DNA of 12,321 nucleotides. It comes from Verrucomicrobiota bacterium (GTDB taxonomy: Bacteria; Verrucomicrobiota; Verrucomicrobiia; Opitutales; Opitutaceae). The notes beneath the pieces are model-generated. The model was not told the DNA's origin, did not search any database, and worked only from the letters and a program-made list of their open reading frames with translations. Location of the stretch: the NCBI GenBank assembly GCA_023443455.1, contig JAEZUE010000020.1:1-12321 (forward strand), in the 5' to 3' direction. Positions 1-7,050 of this stretch are shown one piece after another; within the stretch, counting starts at the first letter, position 1, and every line of letters begins with the position of its first letter. Position numbers and translations under genes: made by a program.

Positions 1-176
1 GTCACAGAGGCCGAGGAGAGCCGGAGGGAGAACACGGAGAGGTGTTTGGCAACATAACGCCGCGAGTTGGTACACTCACCCCAGAGGTGAACCGCGCGAC
101 GAACCATATTCTCTCCGAACTCTCCGGGCTCTCTGTGCTCTCCTGTCTTGCCTCTGAGTCCTCTGTGTCCAACTGC
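1..176 (-). repeat. Structured 'cacagag' element, copy 1 (runs off window start)
   Basis: Two arms of phased cacagag-type repeats (about 4-36 and 115-170) surround a centre with a CTCACC...GGTGA inverted repeat (about 76-90) and the string cgaaccaTatt. Read on the minus strand it aligns over much of its length with 9203-9367: both begin with GCAGTTGGACAC (here 165-176 in complement) and both end in CCTCTGTGAC at the far end. Genome-wide dispersed repeats of this cacagag type are familiar from Verrucomicrobiota and other high-GC genomes. No protein is supported here. The true end may lie before position 1. Confidence 0.65.
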
Positions 177-252
177 TGAATTTGGGATAAGTGGTTCCAC
201 TCGTCTTCGGGGATCGAAGGATCGAAAGCCTGAGCTCCTGCCGCTGCGGATT

Positions 253-277
253 GCCACCTCGGCGCGGTGGCCTACAG
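253..277 (-). repeat. REP-like hairpin, copy 1
   Basis: Read on the minus strand it begins CTGTAG and continues into a 7 bp stem GGCCACC, loop GCGCCGA, then GGTGGC; the last stem base is changed here. All 25 nt are identical to 10558-10582 inside larC. The TGTAG lead-in before a GC-rich palindrome is the general form of bacterial REP elements. Confidence 0.7.
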
Positions 278-296
278 CGCATCGCCATGGGTCGGA

Positions 297-497
297 TCGG
301 CGTTCATCCGCAGATGGCTGAACGGCATTCGCCGTCTACGGTGGCGAGCGCCAATCCAATTGTGCACAAGGCGATTGCCCGAGGGTGCTCTCGATCTGCC
401 TCCGAAACTCCGGCCCTCGACGCTCGTCCCTCGTCACTCGGCTGAATGACTACGGGTTAGTGCCCGTCAGTGTGCGTTAGTGGTTTCAACATTCCGG
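297..497 (+). repeat. 201 bp direct repeat A, copy 1
   Basis: It matches 652-852 in the same orientation with roughly eight substitutions and four short indels by eye. The longest identical run (starting 'ctacggtggcgagcg') is close to 40 bp. It ends in the TTAGTG/CAGTG unit followed by attccgg. No terminal inverted repeats or transposase are visible, so the duplication mechanism is unclear. Confidence 0.8.
457..485 (+). repeat. 29 bp TTAGTG..CAGTG phased unit
   Basis: Three near-identical units lie at 457-485, 547-575 and 812-840. Each carries three AGTG words about 10 bp apart and ends in AGTGGTT. The first and third are identical; the second differs at a few positions. Half units ending in AGTGGTT occur at 187-196 and 1307-1316. 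The near-helical phasing could suit a DNA-binding protein, but that is inference. Confidence 0.65.
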
Positions 498-568
498 GGG
501 CAGAATGCTCGCTGCTCTGGCGAGCAGCGCCATGGGCCGATCCGCATCAGTGCCCATCAGTGCATATA

Positions 569-657
569 AGTGGTTCAACCCCTCTGAAGGTCGAAACGCT
601 CACGCGTTCCGCCACGGCGCGATGGTCTCACGAGCAGCGCCACGGGCCAGGTCGGCG
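569..657 (+). repeat. 89 bp direct repeat B, copy 1
   Basis: It aligns without gaps to 1310-1398, with about eight substitutions. It begins AGTGGTT and ends CACGGGCCAGGTCGGCG. Here it runs directly into the second copy of repeat A (652-852), whereas the other copy runs into a REP-like hairpin. The modules have therefore been joined in different combinations. Confidence 0.75.
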
Positions 658-852
658 TTCATCGGCAGATTGGCTGAACGGCTTCGCCGTCCAGCTACGG
701 TGGCGAGCGCCAATCCAATTGTGCACAAGGCGAATGCCCGAGGGTGCTCTCGATCCGCCTCCGAAACTCCGGTCCTCGACGCTCGTCCCTCGTCACTCGA
801 ATCACTACGGCTTAGTGCCCGTCAGTGTGCGTTAGTGGTTTCACTATTCCGG
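652..852 (+). repeat. 201 bp direct repeat A, copy 2
   Basis: This is the partner of 297-497 in the same orientation, offset by 355 bp. It carries a short insertion near 691-696 and lacks a few bases in the actcg/aatcac segment. It ends with the 812-840 TTAGTG unit. Confidence 0.8.
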
Positions 853-900
853 TGGCCGAAAGATCGCTGCTCTGGCGTGCAACGCCACATCTTCGTTCCG

Positions 901-1131
901 ATCTCTGGTTTCTCCTCCGTCTCTGTGACCTGCCCGTACCTCGGAACGCGGTCTGAAGAGCCGCGCCACGACGGAATCGCCAGCCTCGATTGGCGCGGAC
1001 TCTGTGCGCTCTGTGTGCTCCGTGGTGATATACTGAGGTCGGATCGGAGGCGGTCCGATGAGCGGCGACTCTACCGCAGGCGTGGGACACTTGTCCGGTC
1101 TTTGTGATCTTTGCGTGCTTTGCGGTTCAAT
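901..1131. repeat. Isolated cacagag / gcaaag phased arms
   Basis: Three short phased-repeat tracts are visible: 914-936, which shares the 16-mer CTCTGTGACCTGCCCG with 9359-9374; 1000-1024 with CTCTGTGCGCTCTGTG; and 1097-1131 with a CTTTGTGATCTTTGCG pattern, the gcaaag variant on the other strand. They look like fragments or arms of the same repeat family as 1-176. Confidence 0.55.
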
Positions 1132-1136
1132 ACTTT

Positions 1137-1155
1137 GTCGGGCAAAGAGCCCGAC
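1137..1155. other. Perfect 7 bp hairpin GTCGGGC-AAAGA-GCCCGAC
   Basis: The 7 bp stem is perfect with a 5 nt loop. Neither side has a T-run, so it does not look like a canonical intrinsic terminator in either direction. It directly follows the gcaaag tract and is probably part of the repeat mosaic. Confidence 0.45.
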
Positions 1156-1309
1156 CCACCGGGCGGAGGACGGATCGCAGGCACGGGGCATCGCTGCTCC
1201 CACGTGCAGCGCCACGGGATCTGCCCGCGATCAGTGGGCCCGACCACCTCATCCCGGAGCCGATCAGGCGGAGGGCATTTCCAAGGACGCGCCGTTGGCG
1301 TGGCCCGTT

Positions 1310-1398
1310 AGTGGTTCCACTCCTCTGAAGGTCGAAACTCTGACGCGTTCCGCCACGGCGCGATGCTCTCACGAGCGCCGCCACGGGCCAGGTCGGCG
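1310..1398 (+). repeat. 89 bp direct repeat B, copy 2
   Basis: This is a gap-free partner of 569-657. Its 3' end overlaps the first stem arm of the REP-like hairpin at 1386-1411. Confidence 0.75.
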
Positions 1399-1411
1399 CC
1401 CTGGCCTACAG
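1386..1411 (-). repeat. REP-like hairpin, copy 2 (covarying stem)
   Basis: On the minus strand it reads CTGTAGGCCAGG, loop GCGCCGA, CCTGGCC. The lead-in and loop equal those of the copies at 253-277 and in larC. Where those have ACC/GGT in the stem, this has AGG/CCT, so base pairing is kept by a compensatory change. Confidence 0.65.
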
Positions 1412-1554
1412 GGCCGGACGGCTTCGGCATCCGACTGCGGCATTGCGGTGTGTCTTCCGGCGTGTCGCCGCCGACGGCTTGTCTTCGGCCTCGTTATTGC
1501 CTTCCGCCCCTCGCGTTGGCGCCCTAGACCTTTCGGCGCTCGCCCCGCTTTCCC

Positions 1555-1881
1555 ATGCCCATCGTCTTCCACCAACAAGGAAACAGCACCGTCATCGCCG
1601 TCGAGGGTCGCCTCGACATCGCCAGCAGCGCCGCCTTCGAGGCCGAGGTCGCCGCGTTGCTCGGCAACGGCAGCACCGCGTTCCTCTTCGATTGCACCAA
1701 GCTGAACTACGTGAGCAGCGCCGGCCTGCGCGCGTTTCTCGTGCTGAACAAGCGCGTGGTCGCCGCCGGCCATCGGCTCTGCCTCTGCGCGCTCCAGCCG
1801 AGCGTGTTGCAGGTCTTCGACATGTCGGGCTTCTCCGACATCTTCCCGCTCCGCGCCACTGTCGCGGAGGCGCTGGCGTGA
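1555..1881 (+). CDS. STAS-domain protein (anti-sigma-factor antagonist type)
   Basis: A single-domain protein of 108 residues, the usual length of SpoIIAA/RsbV-type proteins. It opens with a strand pattern ending in VEGRLDI and carries the family signature around residues 50-65 (FDCTKLNYVSSAGLRAFLV), in which the second serine of SSAG occupies the position phosphorylated by RsbW/SpoIIAB-type kinases in this family. Such proteins bind or release a kinase/anti-sigma partner according to phosphorylation; cytoplasmic. I chose ATG 1555 because it begins the first beta strand. No Shine-Dalgarno is visible; the leader is pyrimidine-rich. The stop TGA overlaps the GTG of the next gene, so the STAS protein is translationally tied to the hydroxylase subunits. 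A possible partner is the HATPase-like protein at 5743, though that domain looks degenerate. Confidence 0.9.
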   Translation: MPIVFHQQGNSTVIAVEGRLDIASSAAFEAEVAALLGNGSTAFLFDCTKLNYVSSAGLRAFLVLNKRVVAAGHRLCLCALQPSVLQVFDMSGFSDIFPLRATVAEALA

Positions 1882-4223
1882 ACGTGCCGCCGGCCGCGCC
1901 GACCGCTCCGGATCCGCTGCGCGTGGGCCGGCCCGAACCTCGCGCGGATGCCCGCGCGAAGGCGACGGGACGCGAGCACTACGCGGCCGACGCCTATCCG
2001 CCCGGCCTGCTCTGGGCGCAGGCGGTGCGACCGGGCCGGCCTTCGGCGCGCCTGCTGGCGCTCGACCTCGTGCCCGCGCTGGCCTGCCCGGGCGTGGTGA
2101 AGGTGCTGGTGGCCGCCGATGTGCCCGGCGCCAACCGATACGGAATCATCCAAAAGGATACGCCGGTGCTGGTTCCCGTCGGCGAGTGCACCCGTTGCGT
2201 GGGCGATGCCGTCGCGCTCGTGCTCGCCGAGACCCGCGAGGCCGCGCAGCACGGCGCGACGCTGGTCGGGGTGCGGATGGAGGATGTGCCCGGCGTCTTC
2301 ACGCTCGACGAGGCGTTGGCCGCGGGCGCGCCGCTGGTGCACGCCGACCACGCGGGGAACCTGCTGGCCGCGGCGACGATCACCAAGGGCGACGGGGCGG
2401 CGGCGCTGGACGGCTGCGCGGTGGTCGTCGAGGGCGAGTTCTCGACCCCCGTCCAGGCGCATGGATTCTTGGAGACGGAGAGCGGCTTCGCCCGCGTCGA
2501 GCCGGACGGGCGTCTTTTTCTCGAGGTCTCGACGCAGTCGCCGTTCCGCGACCGCTTCGAGATCGGCCACGCGCTCGGGATTCCGTTCCACCGGATCGAT
2601 GTGGTCGCCCCCAGCCTCGGGGGCGGTTTCGGCGGCAAGGACGGCGCCACCGTGCAGTGCCTGCTCGGGCTGGCGGCGCTGCATGCCGGCGGTCGGCCGG
2701 TGAAGATGAGCTGGAGCCGCGAGGAGAGTTTTCAGGCCGGATACAAACGCCATGCCTGCCGCATGCGCTACCGGGTCGGCGCCGATGCCGACGGCCGGCT
2801 TCATGCGCTCCATGCGCGGGTGTGGTACGACACCGGTGCCTACGCCCACCTCGGCGCCGAGGTCATGGAGCTGGGCATGGAGCATGCCACCGGGCCGTAC
2901 CGTGTCCCCCACGTGCTGGTGGAGGGGAAGTGCGTCTTTACGAACAACCCGGTGGGCGGCGCGATGCGCGCGTTCGGCGTCTGCCAGGTGACGTTCGCCT
3001 TCGAGTCGTTGATGGACCAGCTCGCCGAGAAACTCGGGATGGATCCGCTCGAACTGCGGTTGCGCAATGCCCTCGTCCGGGGCGACACCAACGGCGCCGG
3101 CGTGACCCTCGGCACCTCGACGGGCATCAGGGCCTGCCTCGAGCAGCTCGGGCGGCATCCGTGGTGGCGCGAGCGCGACAGCTGGGCGGCCGGCGCCCCG
3201 GCCGGCAAGCGGCGCGGGGTCGGTTTGGCCGCGGTGTTCAACGCGGCCGGCTACGGGGGCGGCGTGCGCGACTGCGCGGTCGCCAAGATCGTGCTCGGCG
3301 CCGACGGCCGCTTCACCGTGCACAACGCCGTGGCCGACATGGGGCAGGGCAACAGCAGCGCTTTCGTGCAGATCGCCGGCGAGATTCTCCGGCAGGGCGC
3401 GGAGCGGGTCGATGTGGTGCAACCGGATACGCGGACCAGCTATCCCTCGGGTTCCTCCTCGGCGGGGCGCACGACCTACACGTACGGGCAGGCGCTCGTG
3501 CGGGCCTGCGAGGAGATGCGCAGCCGGCTGCTCAATCGCGCGGGGCTGCTGCTCTTCCTCGACCGCGACGACGACCTCGTGCTCGAGCCGGGCGGGGTGC
3601 GGCACGGGCCCACGGGCCGCGTGGCACCGCTGGAGCGGCTGGCCCAGATCATGGCGCCCGAGGAGCGCGTCTGCCTCGGCCAGTTCGTGGCGCCGGTGTG
3701 CAAACCGATTCCGCCGACCGGCCAGGGGTTCTTCATCGGCTTCCCCCATGTGATCTTCTCCTACGCGGCGCATCTGGCCGGCGTGGAAATCGACGAACTC
3801 ACCGGGGCCATCACCGTGGTCGACTATCTGGCGGTGACGGATGGCGGGCGGGTGCTCAACCCCTCGATGTTCGACCAGCAGATCCAGGGCGGCGTGGCGC
3901 AGGGGATCGGCTACGCGTTGCAGGAGGACTTCGTCACCCGCGGCGGCCGGGTGCAGACCCGCGATTTCTCGACCTATCTCATCCCGACCAGCCTGGACCT
4001 GCCGGATGTCGTCTCCGAGGCCTGCACCGCCGAGACGGAGGAGACCGGCCCCTTCGGCATGAAGGGCATCGGCGAGGTCGCGATGAACGGTCCGTTGCCC
4101 GCCATCGCCAACGCCGTCGCCGCCGCCGGTTGCGGCCGCCTGGTCGGCGCGCCGCTGCTCGCGGAGGCGGTGCTGGCCGCCCGGGAATCGTGCGAGTGTG
4201 GCCAAATTTCTTCGACGCGATGA
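1878..4223 (+). CDS. Xanthine dehydrogenase-family hydroxylase, molybdopterin-binding large subunit
   Basis: A 781-residue protein, normal for the separate Mo subunit of three-subunit hydroxylases. After an N-terminal 'a/b hammerhead' type domain (about 25-140) come hallmark motifs: SLGGGFGGKD at 246-255, GGAMRAFGVCQ around 361-370, DMGQGN at 487-492, and KGIGEVAM with Glu733 in the position of the catalytic base of xanthine dehydrogenases. The reaction would be hydroxylation of a carbon in an N-heterocycle or aldehyde with water as oxygen source, passing electrons to the FeS and FAD subunits. The AYRCSFR active-site loop of form I CO dehydrogenase is absent. Start: GTG 1878 overlaps the STAS stop by 4 nt. 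An open frame extends upstream, but through the STAS gene and repeats. The substrate cannot be deduced. The gene ends in an ATGA overlap with the next. Confidence 0.9.
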   Translation: MNVPPAAPTAPDPLRVGRPEPRADARAKATGREHYAADAYPPGLLWAQAVRPGRPSARLLALDLVPALACPGVVKVLVAADVPGANRYGIIQKDTPVLVPVGECTRCVGDAVALVLAETREAAQHGATLVGVRMEDVPGVFTLDEALAAGAPLVHADHAGNLLAAATITKGDGAAALDGCAVVVEGEFSTPVQAHGFLETESGFARVEPDGRLFLEVSTQSPFRDRFEIGHALGIPFHRIDVVAPSLGGGFGGKDGATVQCLLGLAALHAGGRPVKMSWSREESFQAGYKRHACRMRYRVGADADGRLHALHARVWYDTGAYAHLGAEVMELGMEHATGPYRVPHVLVEGKCVFTNNPVGGAMRAFGVCQVTFAFESLMDQLAEKLGMDPLELRLRNALVRGDTNGAGVTLGTSTGIRACLEQLGRHPWWRERDSWAAGAPAGKRRGVGLAAVFNAAGYGGGVRDCAVAKIVLGADGRFTVHNAVADMGQGNSSAFVQIAGEILRQGAERVDVVQPDTRTSYPSGSSSAGRTTYTYGQALVRACEEMRSRLLNRAGLLLFLDRDDDLVLEPGGVRHGPTGRVAPLERLAQIMAPEERVCLGQFVAPVCKPIPPTGQGFFIGFPHVIFSYAAHLAGVEIDELTGAITVVDYLAVTDGGRVLNPSMFDQQIQGGVAQGIGYALQEDFVTRGGRVQTRDFSTYLIPTSLDLPDVVSEACTAETEETGPFGMKGIGEVAMNGPLPAIANAVAAAGCGRLVGAPLLAEAVLAARESCECGQISSTR

Positions 4224-4690
4224 ACTCCCCCGAACTGTCCTTCACCCTCAACGGCCAGCCCGTGCGCACCGCCGTGGCGGCGGACCGGCGTGCGATCGAC
4301 CTGCTCCGGGAGGATCTCGGGCTGCTCGGCACGAAGGAAGGTTGCGGCACCGGCGAGTGCGGGGCCTGCACCCTCCTCGTGGACGGCGAGCCCAAGCTCG
4401 GCTGCCTGCTGCTCGCGGCCCAGCTCGAGGGGCGCGTGGTCGAGACGCCGGAGTCGCTGGAGTCCACGCCGACGGGGAAGCGCCTCGTGGCCTCGTTCGT
4501 CGCCGCCGGTGCGGTGCAATGCGGGTATTGCATCCCGGGCATGGAGATGGCCGCGCTGGCGTTGCTGCGCGGCGTGCGCCGGCCCGACCGGGAAGCGATC
4601 CGGCGTGCGCTGGCCGGCAACCTGTGCCGCTGCACCGGCTATGTGAAGATCGTGGATGCGGTGGAACGGGCCGGGGAGGAGGCGCCATGA
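4220..4690 (+). CDS. Xanthine dehydrogenase-family hydroxylase, [2Fe-2S] small subunit
   Basis: A 156-residue protein with both iron-sulfur domains. The N-terminal ferredoxin-like cluster uses Cys42, 47, 50 and 62 (motif GCGTGECGACTLLVDG). The C-terminal helical-bundle cluster uses Cys101, 104, 136 and 138 (QCGYCIPG and NLCRCTGY). All eight ligands are present, so electron transfer from the molybdenum centre to FAD should be intact. The start ATG shares 4 nt with the preceding stop (ATGA), and the stop does the same with the next gene. No signal peptide or Tat motif is seen, so the complex is probably cytoplasmic. The gene order Mo subunit, FeS subunit, FAD subunit is one of several known for this family. 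Confidence 0.95.
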   Translation: MNSPELSFTLNGQPVRTAVAADRRAIDLLREDLGLLGTKEGCGTGECGACTLLVDGEPKLGCLLLAAQLEGRVVETPESLESTPTGKRLVASFVAAGAVQCGYCIPGMEMAALALLRGVRRPDREAIRRALAGNLCRCTGYVKIVDAVERAGEEAP

Positions 4691-5523
4691 GGCCCGTGTT
4701 TTTCCCGAGCACGGCGGCGGAACTGTTCGCCCTGCAGCACGCGCATCCGGACGCGCGCCTCATGGCGGGCGGCACCGATCTGCTCGTGCGCCTGCGCCAT
4801 GGATCGGCCGATACGCGGCCGCTGGTCTGTCTGGAGCGTCTGGGCGGACTGCGGGAGATCGTGGCCTCCGGCGACGGGCTCCTCATCGGGGCGGGCGTGT
4901 CGATGGCGCGGTTGGCGCAGGATCCGCTGGTCGCGCGCCATTGCCCGGTCCTGGCGGCCGCGGCGGCGACCGTCGGCGGACCGGCGCTGCGCACGATGGC
5001 GACGTTGGGCGGCAACCTCTGCACGGCGTCGCCGGCGGGCGACACGCTGCCGGCGCTCCATGTGCTTGGCGCACGCCTCCTGTTGCGCTCCGCCGGTGGT
5101 GCCCGCGAGGTGGACATGGCCGGCTTCATCACCGGGCCCGGGCGCACGACGCTGCAGCCGGGCGAACTGCTGGTCGGGGTGCACGTCCCCGACAGCCGGG
5201 CCTTTGCGACGCAACATTTCGAGAAGGTCGGTCGCCGGCAGGCGCTGGCGATCGCGGTCGCCAGCCTGGCGGCGTTGTTGCGCTTCGACGACGAGGGGCG
5301 CGTGGCCGAAGCGCGCTTGGCCTGGGGGAGCGTGGGGCCGGTCATCGTGGGCTCGCCCGAGGCCGAGGCGGCGCTGGTCGGGCGGACCCTGAGCCGGGAG
5401 TCGCTCGGGGCGGCGGCGGCGTTGGCGCGAGCGGCGGCGTCGCCGATCGACGACGTGCGGGCGAGCGCGCACTACCGACGGCAACTCGTCGGCAACCTGC
5501 TCTTCCGACTTTTGCCCGCATGA
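4687..5523 (+). CDS. Xanthine dehydrogenase-family hydroxylase, FAD-binding medium subunit
   Basis: A 278-residue protein of the CoxM/XdhB-type FAD subunit family, at the usual length. FAD-binding motifs are visible: MAGGTDLLV at 26-34 and the TLGGNLCTASPAGDTLPAL segment at about 106-124, which wraps the isoalloxazine and pyrophosphate. The C-terminal CO_deh_flav_C-like region ends ASAHYRRQLVGNLLFRLL. There is no cysteine-rich insertion of the 4-hydroxybenzoyl-CoA reductase type. It would accept electrons from the [2Fe-2S] clusters and pass them to NAD+ or another acceptor. It starts in an ATGA overlap with the small subunit. The same frame stays open for 67 codons after the TGA (see findings). 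Confidence 0.93.
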   Translation: MRPVFFPSTAAELFALQHAHPDARLMAGGTDLLVRLRHGSADTRPLVCLERLGGLREIVASGDGLLIGAGVSMARLAQDPLVARHCPVLAAAAATVGGPALRTMATLGGNLCTASPAGDTLPALHVLGARLLLRSAGGAREVDMAGFITGPGRTTLQPGELLVGVHVPDSRAFATQHFEKVGRRQALAIAVASLAALLRFDDEGRVAEARLAWGSVGPVIVGSPEAEAALVGRTLSRESLGAAAALARAAASPIDDVRASAHYRRQLVGNLLFRLLPA

Positions 5524-5742
5524 ACGACCGACCGCTGGCCCGGCCGTTTCCAGGGAGGGTTCGTCATCGGGCCATGGCCGGCCGGTGCGGTGGTCGCGTG
5601 GTCGGGTTTTCGCGGATTGTTTGTCGCGGCGGTCGTCGCCAAGGTGGCGGCAACGTTTCCGGTGTGGCCGCTGCCCGGTGTGGAGGCCGTGCCGGATCGC
5701 GCCCCTCGATCGCGCTGTTGTAGTTGACCCTTCGATTCAACG
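5524..5742. other. 219 bp gap between hydroxylase operon and GNAT/aminotransferase cluster
   Basis: No clear gene, terminator with T-run or consensus promoter is seen. A 67-codon frame from ATG 5520 (overlapping the FAD-subunit stop) is Arg/Gly-rich and has no recognisable domain. A GTTGA...TCAAC inverted repeat at 5723-5741 abuts the next start codon, and GATCG...CGATC occurs just upstream. Promoter activity for the downstream cluster would have to lie here, unless the clusters are co-transcribed. Confidence 0.5.
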
Positions 5743-7050
5743 ATGATCTCCCCCATTTCCGATCCGCCCGCCGCCGGGGCCGCCCCGCTCTTCACTCTGC
5801 AGTTTCCCGCCGATGCCTTCTTCGCCGCGCCGCTCGCGGGCCTGGTGGAGCAGTTGGCGGTGCGGCACGGGCTCGGGGAGGCGCGGGCCGGGCAGCTCAC
5901 CCTCGCGACCGAGGAGCTCGTCGCCCATCTGGCGCCGGCTCTCGCGGGCCGGCCGATCTCCGCGGGTCTGGAAACGACGGCGACCGGGCTCGCGCTGCGC
6001 TTCACCATCCCCGAGCAGCGCATCGACCTGCGACACTTCAACCTCGCGACCGACCGGTCCGAGTTCGTGGCCGACGCGGATGCGGCCGGTCTGGGGCTGT
6101 ATCTGGCCGCCCGCATGGTGGACGACCTCGCGGTCGAGATCGCCGCGGGCCGGATCACGATCACGCTGCGGCACGACCGCCCCTTTCCGGAGGTCGCGGC
6201 GGTCCCGCCGCCCACCGCGCTCGCGGGTGGGCCGGTGTTGGTGACAGCGCTCACCGCGGACCTGCTCGAGCTCGCGTGCGCGCAGACGCTGGCGGCGACG
6301 CCGCCGGAGGCGCGCGAGGGCTTGGTGGCGACTCCGGCCCGGTTGGCCGCGTTGAAATCGGCCGGCGGATACGACATGGTGCTCGCCGCCGATGCCGCCG
6401 GGCGGGTGGCCGGCTGGCTCTATTGGGCGTTGCCCACCCAGCGCAGCGCCCGGTTTTTCGGACCCTATGTCTTCGGCGACAGGCGCGAGGAGACGGCGCG
6501 GCTGCTTTGCGAGGGCATGCTGGCGCGGCTGGGCAGGACGGCGGTGCAGTCGGTGTGCGCCGGGCGGGCAACGGTCGACACCCCGCGCGAGCTGTTCGAA
6601 CGGATCCAGTTTCCGGGGGACGCCGCACCGCCCCAGTTGTTGCGCCAGATCCAGGAGGACGCCGGTGGCGTGATCCGCTGCCCGGAGGCGTTGCGCGGCG
6701 TCCTCGAGAAAGTCTACGACGAGCTGTTCCTCGTGCGCGATCTGGTGCCGGCGCCGGCGTTGGAGAGCTTGCCGGTCGGGGCGAGCGTGCTCGGCGTGGA
6801 GTTCGACCGGCCGGGCCGGCAGGCGACGTTGCGGCCGCTGGTGGCGGGGGCCGATCTCGCGGCGAACATCGCGGCGCATGTGGCTTTGCTGCGGCGCGAG
6901 GGGATGGGGCGAATCCTGGCCCGTTGCGATCTCCACCATGGCTGGCAGGCGGCGGCGGCGGGCGTGTTCCACGCGGCCGGCTTTGTCGCGGTCGGTCTCG
7001 AACCCGGCGCCGGGGCCGGCGACATCCTCGTGCTGGCCCACCATGGATGA
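5743..7050 (+). CDS. RsbW-like HATPase domain fused to GNAT-like region
   Basis: A 435-residue protein. Residues ~16-155 resemble the HATPase_c_2 (RsbW/SpoIIAB) fold: an N-box helix LATEELVAHL (54-63) and a G-box GLGLYLAARMVDDL (116-129). The N-box asparagine that binds Mg-ATP is replaced by His62, and the usual DxGxGF loop is unrecognisable (IPEQRID, 89-95), so kinase activity may be lost. Residues ~180-430 resemble the GNAT-like half seen in known HATPase-GNAT fusions, including a CPEALRGVLEKVYDEL segment (313-328) and a C-terminal AAGF...GDILVL stretch. The acetyl-CoA loop is not obvious. No Shine-Dalgarno precedes ATG 5743. It overlaps the aminotransferase gene by 8 nt. It could be a sensor or regulator partnering the STAS protein; this is inference. 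Confidence 0.72.
   Translation: MISPISDPPAAGAAPLFTLQFPADAFFAAPLAGLVEQLAVRHGLGEARAGQLTLATEELVAHLAPALAGRPISAGLETTATGLALRFTIPEQRIDLRHFNLATDRSEFVADADAAGLGLYLAARMVDDLAVEIAAGRITITLRHDRPFPEVAAVPPPTALAGGPVLVTALTADLLELACAQTLAATPPEAREGLVATPARLAALKSAGGYDMVLAADAAGRVAGWLYWALPTQRSARFFGPYVFGDRREETARLLCEGMLARLGRTAVQSVCAGRATVDTPRELFERIQFPGDAAPPQLLRQIQEDAGGVIRCPEALRGVLEKVYDELFLVRDLVPAPALESLPVGASVLGVEFDRPGRQATLRPLVAGADLAANIAAHVALLRREGMGRILARCDLHHGWQAAAAGVFHAAGFVAVGLEPGAGAGDILVLAHHG

Larger units (their letters stand above)
187..1411. repeat. Repeat mosaic; no supportable gene in this region
   Basis: Between the first element and the STAS gene I see no coding sequence with a recognisable domain. Short open frames exist on both strands, but they lie across the repeats, and their translations are low-complexity strings (such as EHTERTE and STQRSQR) typical of translated cacagag/gcaaag repeats. 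The region is built from modules listed separately: hairpins, two ~201 bp direct repeats, two 89 bp repeats, and 29 bp TTAGTG..CAGTG units. AGTGGTT occurs five times (near 190, 480, 570, 835 and 1311), each time opening a module. Confidence 0.7.

Noticed and set aside
505..1107. Plus-strand open frame of 200 codons
   Set aside because: It crosses repeats B and A copy 2, and parts of its translation recur in other frames of the repeated segments; no family resemblance.
1137..1155. Perfect hairpin as intrinsic terminator
   Set aside because: There is no T-run on either side and no gene ends nearby.
844..1215. Minus-strand open frame of 123 codons
   Set aside because: Its translation (QSTQRSQR, EHTERTE) is that of translated cacagag/gcaaag repeats, and it spans several repeat modules; no domain is recognisable.
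1..1554. CRISPR array
   Set aside because: The repeats are long, unevenly spaced and of several types, with no regular spacer pattern and no cas genes.
1443..1877. N-terminal extension of the Mo subunit upstream of GTG 1878
   Set aside because: The extension lies across repeats and the STAS gene in another frame, is Arg-rich, and family length is satisfied from 1878.
1707..4205. 832-codon minus-strand open frame opposite the Mo subunit
   Set aside because: Shadow of the large subunit in high-GC DNA; the translation is His/Arg/Gly-rich with no motifs, while the plus frame has all the hydroxylase motifs.
5520..5723. 67-codon ORF starting in an ATGA overlap with the FAD subunit
   Set aside because: The overlap is tempting, but the product is Arg/Gly/Cys-rich without any domain; the ATGA arises anyway from the stop context.
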